Origin: Nonomuraea sp. NEAU-A123
Lineage (GTDB): Bacteria > Actinomycetota > Actinomycetes > Streptosporangiales > Streptosporangiaceae
Reading direction: 5' to 3'
NCBI RefSeq assembly: GCF_018603905.1
Contig: NZ_JAHFZZ010000004.1
Coordinates: forward strand, 310,001 to 374,000
Length of the DNA: 64,000 nucleotides
Below the pieces are notes generated by a model. That model had not been told where the DNA came from. It made no database searches and was given only the letters and a program-made list of their open reading frames with translations. This document shows positions 58,884 through 64,000 of this stretch, piece by piece (position 1 is the first letter of the stretch; each line of letters begins with the position of its first letter). The translations under genes and the position numbers were made by a program.

Positions 58884-59693
58884 GTGGCTGGAGCAACGCT
58901 GGCGGATGTGATCGAGGAGCTCGAGGCGGCCTACCCGCCCGCCCGGGCCGAGTCCTGGGACGCGGTGGGCCTGGTCTGCGGAGACCCGGCGCAGGAGGTG
59001 CGGCGGGTGCTGTTCGCGGTCGACCCGGTGGCGGCCGTCGCCGAGGAGGCCGTCGAGTGGGGCGCCGACCTGATCGTCACCCACCATCCCCTCTACCTGC
59101 GCGGCACCACCAGCGTCGCCGCGACCACACCCAAGGGCCGCCTCCTCCACAAGCTGATAAAGAACGACATCGCCCTCTATACCGCCCACACCAACGCCGA
59201 CGTGGCGAACCCCGGCGTCTCCGACGCCCTGGCCCGCGCCGTCGGCCTGACCGGCGATCTGGTGCCGCTGCGCCCGTTCCCCGACGACCCGTCGCGCGGG
59301 CTCGGCCGCATCGGTGACCTGCCGTCGGAGATGACGCTGGGGGAGTTCGCCGAGCGGGCCGTCGCCGGGCTGCCGGAGACCGCGCACGGCATCCGCGTGG
59401 CGGGCGCCCTGTCCCGTCGCGTCGCCCGCGTCGCCGTCAGCGGGGGAGCGGGCGACTCCCTCCTCGGTACGGCGCGCGCCGCGGGGGTGGACGTGTTCCT
59501 CACCGCGGACCTGAGACACCACCCGGCCAGCGAGTTCGTCGAGCAGGGCGGGCCGGCGCTGATCGACGCCGCGCATTGGGCCACCGAGTGGCCATGGCTC
59601 GACAGCGCCGCGTCCATCCTGGGTTCGAGTGGCGTTACCGTTGAGACGCGTGTCTCCGCCACGGTCACCGATGCTTGGACAAGAGGATATTGA
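58884..59693 (+). CDS. Nif3-like dinuclear metal centre protein
   Basis: A 269-aa member of the Nif3/DUF34 (YbgI) family. Metal-binding residues appear in LIVTHHPLYLRG, LYTAHTNAD and the C-terminal DAAHWATEWPW, with ADLRHHPASEF adding ligands. The precise function of the family is unresolved. It starts at GTG 58884. The order Nif3, zinc-ribbon protein, RNase H-phosphatase is conserved across actinobacteria and is seen intact here, with a 2-nt gap to the next gene. Confidence 0.92.
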   Translation: MAGATLADVIEELEAAYPPARAESWDAVGLVCGDPAQEVRRVLFAVDPVAAVAEEAVEWGADLIVTHHPLYLRGTTSVAATTPKGRLLHKLIKNDIALYTAHTNADVANPGVSDALARAVGLTGDLVPLRPFPDDPSRGLGRIGDLPSEMTLGEFAERAVAGLPETAHGIRVAGALSRRVARVAVSGGAGDSLLGTARAAGVDVFLTADLRHHPASEFVEQGGPALIDAAHWATEWPWLDSAASILGSSGVTVETRVSATVTDAWTRGY

Positions 59694-59695
59694 TC

Positions 59696-60436
59696 ATGAA
59701 AGCAGCCCCTGAAGCCCAGAAGCGACTGCTCGACCTGGCTGACCTGGACTCCGTGGTCGACCGGCTGGCGCACCGCCGCCGCACCCTGCCTGAGCTGGTG
59801 GAGATCGACGAACAGTCGAAGCGATACGCCAAGCTCGCCACCGACGTGATCGAGGCCGAGACCCAGGCCGGCGACCTGGCCCGCGACCAGACCAAGGCCG
59901 AGAACGACGTCGACGCCGTCCGCAGCCGCGCCGACCGCGACCAGAAGCGGCTCGACTCCGGCAGCGTGAGCTCGCCGAGGGACCTGGCGAGCCTCCAGTC
60001 CGAGATCGCCTCCCTGCAGAAGCGCCAGGGCGACCTCGAAGAGATCGTGCTGGAGATCATGGAACGCCGTGAGGCGGCCGACACCAAGGTCATCGACCTG
60101 GTCGCGCAGCGCGACGAGATCGCCGCCACCCGCTCCGCCGCCGAAGACCGCCGCGACGTCCTGCTCGGCGACATCGACAAGGAGGCGGGCGAGGCCCAGT
60201 CCCAGCGCGCCGGCATCGCCGGCGAGATCCCCGCCGACCTGCTCGCGCTCTACACCAAGCTCAAGGATCAGTACGGTGTCGGCGCCGCCATGCTCAGGGG
60301 CGGCCGGTGCCAGGGCTGCAAGGTGGCCCTGTCGATCGCCGAGATGAACCGCATCAAGGCCGCGCCGCACGACGAGGTGCTGCGTTGCGACGAATGCCGC
60401 CGCATTCTCGTACGTACTCCCGAGTCCGGCCTGTGA
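59696..60436 (+). CDS. Coiled-coil protein with C4-type zinc ribbon
   Basis: A 246-aa protein. Residues ~15-170 are a long coiled coil (many Glu/Lys/Arg heptads, e.g. SLQSEIASLQKRQGDLEE). The C-terminal ribbon has two CxxC pairs, GGRCQGCKVAL and LRCDECRRILV, that should bind one zinc. This is the family that sits between Nif3 and RNase H-phosphatase genes in actinobacteria; a nucleic-acid-binding role is often suggested but not established. ATG 59696 is preceded by AAGAGGAT. Its stop overlaps the next start as GTGA. Confidence 0.9.
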   Translation: MKAAPEAQKRLLDLADLDSVVDRLAHRRRTLPELVEIDEQSKRYAKLATDVIEAETQAGDLARDQTKAENDVDAVRSRADRDQKRLDSGSVSSPRDLASLQSEIASLQKRQGDLEEIVLEIMERREAADTKVIDLVAQRDEIAATRSAAEDRRDVLLGDIDKEAGEAQSQRAGIAGEIPADLLALYTKLKDQYGVGAAMLRGGRCQGCKVALSIAEMNRIKAAPHDEVLRCDECRRILVRTPESGL

Positions 60437-61620
60437 CCTCCTACATCGTCGAAGCGGACGGCGGCTCGCGCGGCAACCCCGGGCCCGCCGGCTACGGTGC
60501 CGTGGTCATGGACGCCGCCGACCGCCAGGTGCTGGCGGAGGCGGCGGAGGCGATCGGCGTCACGACCAACAACGTGGCCGAATACCGCGGGCTGATCGCC
60601 GGGCTGACGGCGGTGCTCGACCTGGGGGGCGAGGGGGCCCCGGTGGCGGTACGCATGGACTCCAAACTGGTCGTCGAGCAGATGGCCGGCCGCTGGAAGA
60701 TCAAGAACGAGGGCCTGCGCCCGCTCGCCCTGGAGGCCGGCAAACTGGCCAGGCGGCTGCGGGTGACGGAGTGGACCTGGATCCCCCGCGAACAGAACGG
60801 GCACGCGGACCGGCTGGCCAACGAGGCGATGGACGCCGCGGCCAAGGGGCTGGCGTGGCGGGCGGGCGGCTCGGCCGTACAGGCTGGGCCCCGCACCTCC
60901 CCGCGATCCACCCCGACCGATGTGTCGGCCCCCTCCGCCTCCCTGGCCACCGCCCAGCAGCGGAACCAGCCGAACAGCGGCACCGGCTGGAGCCCACCGA
61001 CCCGAGTGTCGACGTCCCTGCTCCTGCTGCGCCACGGCGAGACCCCGCTGTCCGTCGAACGCCGCTTCTCCGGCCTGGGCGACGCCGAACTCACCGCCAA
61101 CGGCCTGGCCCAGGCGGCCGCGGCCGCCGAGCGCCTGTCCCGCGAGCCGTACCATCTGGACGCGATCGTCAGCTCCCCCCTCAAGCGCGCCAGGCAGACC
61201 GCGGAGGCGGTCGCCCAGCGCACGGGGCTCGGCGTGGAAGTGGACGACGACCTCAGAGAGGCCGATTTCGGCGCCTGGGAAGGCCACACGTTCACGGAGG
61301 TCCAGCGCGGCTGGCCCGCCGAACTCGCCGCCTGGCTCGCCGACCCGAACACCGCACCCCCCGACGGCGAGAGCTTCGAGGCCGTGGCCCAGCGCATCCG
61401 GCGAGCGGAGGAGCGCCTGGTCGAGCGGTATGAAGGCCGGACGGTGCTCATCGTGTCGCACGTGACGCCCATCAAGACGCTGCTGCGGTTCGCGCTGATG
61501 GCGCCTCCGGTGACGTTGTACCGCATGCACCTGGATCTGGCGTGCCTGTCGCTGATCGAGCACTACGCCGACGGCCAGTCCGTGGTGAAGTCCTTCAACG
61601 ACACCTCCCACCTTCGCTGA
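60433..61620 (+). CDS. Bifunctional RNase H / acid phosphatase (CobC-like)
   Basis: A 395-aa two-domain enzyme. The N-terminal RNase HI domain has DGGSRGNPGPAGYG, a Glu in NNVAEYRGL, MDSKLVVEQM and the late Asp in HADRLANEAM. After a Pro/Ser/Thr linker (about 145-195) comes a histidine phosphatase: LLLRHGETPLSVERRFSG, ADFGAWEG and IVSHVTPIKTLL. The M. tuberculosis counterpart combines RNase H with alpha-ribazole phosphatase activity, so it joins RNA:DNA hybrid removal with a cobalamin step. Start GTG 60433 overlaps the upstream stop. Confidence 0.93.
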   Translation: MTSYIVEADGGSRGNPGPAGYGAVVMDAADRQVLAEAAEAIGVTTNNVAEYRGLIAGLTAVLDLGGEGAPVAVRMDSKLVVEQMAGRWKIKNEGLRPLALEAGKLARRLRVTEWTWIPREQNGHADRLANEAMDAAAKGLAWRAGGSAVQAGPRTSPRSTPTDVSAPSASLATAQQRNQPNSGTGWSPPTRVSTSLLLLRHGETPLSVERRFSGLGDAELTANGLAQAAAAAERLSREPYHLDAIVSSPLKRARQTAEAVAQRTGLGVEVDDDLREADFGAWEGHTFTEVQRGWPAELAAWLADPNTAPPDGESFEAVAQRIRRAEERLVERYEGRTVLIVSHVTPIKTLLRFALMAPPVTLYRMHLDLACLSLIEHYADGQSVVKSFNDTSHLR

Positions 61621-61654
61621 CCTCCCGCCGGAACGTCGCTGATCCCTCAGACCT

Positions 61655-61691
61655 GTAGATCGGCGGAAGATCTACGGGGGTTTGGTAAACT
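61655..61691 (+). promoter_or_regulatory. rnpB promoter region with hairpin
   Basis: An inverted repeat GTAGATC (61655-61661) / GATCTAC (61669-61675) is followed by TAAACT (61686-61691), a -10 element correctly placed for RNA starting near 61699. The hairpin may also end the upstream operon. Confidence 0.55.
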
Positions 61692-61698
61692 TCCAGCT

Positions 61699-62096
61699 AG
61701 ACGAGCCGGCCGGGCGACCGCGTCGGGCCCTTCGCGGGCCCGCCGAGGAAGGTCCGGGCTCCACAGGGCAGGGTGGTCGGTAACGCCGACCCGGGGCGAC
61801 CCGCGGGACAGTGCCACAGAAAGCAAACCGCCTCCCGATCTTTCGGGCGGTAAGGGTGAAACGGTGGTGTAAGAGACCACCAGCGCCCACGGCGACGTGG
61901 GCGGCTAGGTAAACCCCACCCGGAGCAAGGTCAAGAAGGGACGCTCTCCGGAGCGTCCCGCGCGCGACGTTCGAGGGCTGCCCGCCCGAGCCGCGCGGGT
62001 AGACCGCTTGAGGCCGCCGGCAACGGCGGCCCTAGATGGATGGTCGCCCCTTCGTTCCGACGAAGGACAGAACCCGGCCTACAGGCCGGCTCGTCT
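61699..62096 (+). ncRNA. rnpB: RNase P RNA, bacterial type A
   Basis: The ~398-nt catalytic RNA of RNase P, which cuts tRNA 5' leaders. The ends pair as helix P1: AGACGAGCCGGCC (61699-61711) with GGCCGGCTCGTCT (62084-62096). The universally conserved core is present: GAGGAAGGTCCGGGCTCC (CR I region), ACAGAAAGCAAACCGCC near 61815, GGTAAGGGTGAAACGGTGG, and the 3' conserved AGATGGATGG and ACAGAACCCGGC. The RNA lies directly after the RNase H-phosphatase operon on the same strand. No protein gene is credible across it. Confidence 0.97.
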
Positions 62097-62166
62097 CACA
62101 CTCTTCGCTCCTGCCCGGCAAGGAGATCACCATCTCTGAGCATGTACGGCACGTGGGCATGCTGGT

Positions 62167-62829
62167 TCAGCTGTGAGTCGCCCGCGTGTACCGGTCGGCG
62201 AGACGGTGCAGGTGCGTGAGGAGTTCCGGCGGCCCTGTGACGTGGAAGTCCGCGCCGAGCAGGCCCAGATAGACGCCGAGGGTCTCGATGGTGTCCGCGC
62301 CGGTGTGCAGGACGCAGGTGTGTTCGTCGACGCGCTCGACCGTGCCGACCGCCGGGCTGATCAGGTCGGCGACGACCTCGGCCGGCGCGTGCACGGTGAC
62401 CCGTGCCCGATAGCGCCAGGCGGCGGCGGATACCCGGCGTGACAGTATGCGGCGACGTCGTCGTCGGGCAGGTCGCGCGGTGTGAAGCGGGGGCCGGTCG
62501 GGGTGCGAGGCCGTATCCGGTCGGCGCGGAAGGTACGCCAGTCGTCCCGCTCGACGTCCCATGCCAGCAGGTCAGCGGCGGCCCCAGTTGACCAGCCGGT
62601 ACGGCTCGACGGTGCGCACAGTGGCCGTACCCTCATGGTCGCGGTAGTCCAACCGGAGCTGTACGCGTTCGCGGCAGGCCGCGGCCAGGGCGGTCAGGAT
62701 TGACGGGTCGACACGGGGACCGGCGTCATCGCGGGGAACCGGCACCGTGTAGGTCTGCAGGGTGCTGACCCGGCGCCGCAGCCGGGACGGCAACACCTGC
62801 TCCAGCTTCGCCAGCGCCCGCAGGGACGC
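62167..62829 (-). pseudogene. Frameshifted, truncated WYL-domain regulator
   Basis: Three overlapping frames continue one another as a WYL protein. SLRALAKLEQVLPSRLRRRV to VEPYRLVNW is in the first (to about 62585), LLAWDVERDDWRTFRADRI to DDDVAAY in the second, and AAAWRYRARVTVHAPAEVV to LADRYTRATHS in the third, ending at TGA 62167. The intact paralogue at 51962-52927 aligns through all of them. The N-terminal helix-turn-helix is missing, so the gene is dead. It lies 70 bp after rnpB, pointing the other way. Confidence 0.85.
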
Positions 62830-62936
62830 CGCGCACATCCCGCGCCAATCCGGTCTCGCGTTGTCGACGCCTTCGCCTCGAAGGAAAAGACGTTGCAGGT
62901 CAACGCTCACATATCAAAGGGATCAAGGGTTCGAAA

Positions 62937-63470
62937 CTAGGAGGCGGGTACGATCCCGTCGTCGTTGGCTGTTGGAGCCGAACCAGAAGGCGCCCACCAT
63001 TGCTCGCCGTCGAATTCCGGTGGGCGGCGAACGGAAGAGGGCTTCGAGCGGGCAGGGTATGTGGTCCCTTTTGTATCTTTGCGGCCGATTCGCGTTGATA
63101 TAGTAGCCACATCTGCGGACGTGTACGCGGTGCGGGTGCCAGAAATAGACATATCAGCGGCCTCGGCTAACGCCCTCAGCCTGTAAGGCTCTGGCCGAAC
63201 GAACTCCCTGGCGTATGCGACTATCAGCCGCATCTGTTGCTGTATATCCCTTTTTTGCGCAGCGAGCTCGTCGAGCTTTGCGAGGACGGGATCTTCTGAG
63301 GTGGAGGCACGTGCCGCCATCATCAGGTCCGCCGTGATCGTGCGTCGCTGCTCTCGTAATGCCTTCAGGCGGGCTTCATACTCCTTTGAGCCTTCGTCTG
63401 CGCCGATGGTGATGTTCGGGATGAGGATCTTGGCGAGTTCGTGTGCGATTTCTTCCACGCGATGCAGCAT
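62937..63470 (-). CDS. Coiled-coil protein with possible helix-turn-helix
   Basis: A 177-aa protein of no certain family. Residues ~25-95 are a charged coiled coil (EYEARLKALREQRRTITADL, KLDELAAQKRDIQQQMRLIV). Then YRLRALAEAADMSISGTRTAY looks like an HTH of the kind seen in small actinobacterial proteins, followed by a basic, disordered tail. The region has clearly lower G/C than the rest of the window, suggesting acquisition. ATG 63470 has no strong ribosome site. A palindrome ~60 bp upstream may be its own operator. Confidence 0.6.
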   Translation of the reverse strand: MLHRVEEIAHELAKILIPNITIGADEGSKEYEARLKALREQRRTITADLMMAARASTSEDPVLAKLDELAAQKRDIQQQMRLIVAYAREFVRPEPYRLRALAEAADMSISGTRTAYTSADVATISTRIGRKDTKGTTYPARSKPSSVRRPPEFDGEQWWAPSGSAPTANDDGIVPAS

Positions 63471-63529
63471 CCGGTAAAGAGTGCAGAGATCGCAAGAACT
63501 TCTTCAATATGCACGCGGGGTGCGGGGTT

Positions 63530-63550
63530 GTGGGGAGAAATATTCCCCAC
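63530..63550. promoter_or_regulatory. GTGGGGA-N7-TCCCCAC palindrome
   Basis: Perfect 7-bp arms (63530-63536 and 63544-63550) around the A/T-rich spacer GAAATAT lie 60 bp upstream of the coiled-coil/HTH gene. Operator-like; the remainder of 63471-63738 holds one terminator and no gene I can support. Confidence 0.55.
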
Positions 63551-63664
63551 CTGGAGATGTGCTCTCTCCCCCTCTGGTGGAAAGAAGCGCGCTTGGAGCA
63601 GTAATCGCATCTTGGCGCTAAAAGGATCTTGTGGAATTCTCGAGGTACGCGCAGGTGCGGCATA

Positions 63665-63693
63665 AAGGGTCGCTCGCAAGGCGAGCGGCCCTT
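63665..63693. terminator. Stem-loop terminator in a lower-GC gap
   Basis: AAGGGTCGCTCGC (63665-63677) pairs with GCGAGCGGCCCTT (63681-63693) through 12 Watson-Crick pairs and one G-U, with a 3-nt loop. It is flanked by short A and T tracts, so it could terminate on either strand. Confidence 0.65.
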
Positions 63694-63756
63694 CTGTCTG
63701 TAGCAGAAAGGCCGCTCTCGCGGGTCCTCGATACGCTCATGCGAAGGGAATCCGCT

Positions 63757-63960
63757 GTGAAGAGAATACTCGGAAGGCGTCACGAGCCGGAAGTGATGGA
63801 GCAGGAGAAGGGCAAGCAACCGCTCCCTCAGAGATGGGTGGTCATTCTCTTTGCGTCTCTGCTCGCGGGGACGATGGCTGGATCATCTGCCGGCTCGTCC
63901 GCGGTCGGCGTCGCCACCGCTCTCACGATCGCCGGCTTCTTACACTCCGCAATGGGATAG
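63757..63960 (+). CDS. Small membrane protein of unknown function
   Basis: About 67 aa if read from GTG 63757, which has AAGGGA 8 nt upstream; ATG 63739 would add six residues. A basic N terminus (KRILGRRHEPE) is followed by one long hydrophobic stretch, WVVILFASLLAGTMAGSSAG, and a second weaker one (VATALTIAGFLHSA), separated by a Gly/Ser repeat. It looks like a one- or two-helix membrane peptide. I recognise no family. The last 40 bases of the window hold no feature. Confidence 0.5.
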   Translation: MKRILGRRHEPEVMEQEKGKQPLPQRWVVILFASLLAGTMAGSSAGSSAVGVATALTIAGFLHSAMG

Positions 63961-64000
63961 CGTCCGGGCCTGTCATGGGTTGTCCGCCAGGGCGGCGGCG

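Noticed and set aside
61647-61890. Minus-strand ORFs across rnpB
   Set aside because: The region folds as RNase P RNA with conserved core sequences.
62167-62562. 131-aa frame as an intact small gene
   Set aside because: Only its second half has homology, as the last third of a WYL protein whose earlier parts lie in two other frames.
1-64000. tRNA genes, insertion sequences and integrases
   Set aside because: I looked for cloverleaf arms with CCA-type ends and for transposase/recombinase motifs and saw none I could support.

Overview
The window is about 70% GC with dense, strongly G/C-ending codons, frequent GTG/TTG starts and many 4-nt stop/start overlaps. Together with the gene content (polyphosphate glucokinase, DUF574 methyltransferase, DUF5709, Uma2 proteins, STAND ATPases, the Nif3 / zinc-ribbon / RNase H-phosphatase operon followed by rnpB) this indicates a chromosomal segment of a filamentous actinomycete. 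Streptosporangiales, Nonomuraea-like, is my best guess; no rRNA or tRNA is present to prove it.

Layout. 1-6.6 kb: end of a DUF574 methyltransferase, DUF4253 protein, lipoprotein carboxylesterase, orphan LuxR-type response regulator coupled to a HAD phosphatase, secreted TIGR03118-like protein, ppgK. 6.9-17.7 kb: HrpA-type helicase, a tandem Uma2 pair created by a 554-bp duplication, HAD hydrolase, DUF5709, a divergent ABC exporter/MarR pair, a metal-ligand-less amidohydrolase relative and a PucR-type regulator. 17.7-30 kb: secreted M6 metalloprotease, two STAND (NB-ARC/TPR) ATPases, a membrane protein, tyrosine phosphatase, Gfo/Idh oxidoreductase, PAC2 protein, an ankyrin protein next to an orphan terpene synthase, and a 41-44 aa acidic protein. 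30-36.8 kb: TetR/crotonase/NmrA locus with two matching palindromes, then a fused extracellular hydrolase-ABC ATPase, a 57-aa repeat microprotein ORF and an ABC-2 permease. 36.8-47 kb: thioesterase, P450 and methyltransferase, membrane protein convergent with copCD, methyltransferase, AurF-like diiron oxygenase with TetR, and two tandem sensor kinases lacking a response regulator. 47-58.8 kb: a catabolic-looking region (two-subunit acyl-CoA dehydrogenase, acyl-CoA synthetase, C45 Ntn hydrolase, WYL regulator, zinc-type dehydrogenase behind a MerR/SoxR-like palindrome, Nramp-like transporter, GNAT, M19 dipeptidase, Baeyer-Villiger monooxygenase). 58.9-64 kb: the conserved Nif3 / zinc ribbon / RNase H-phosphatase operon, rnpB, then a lower-GC end with a WYL pseudogene and two small unknown genes.

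The most unusual locus is 32565-36291. A membrane-anchored alpha/beta hydrolase is fused through a second transmembrane helix to a cytoplasmic ABC ATPase. Between it and the permease, a 57-codon ORF made of 10-residue repeats fills the gap exactly, with a GTGA overlap at its start and an ATGA-type overlap at its end. A second theme is short tandem duplications that copy the 3' ends of genes, including their stop codons, at several independent places.
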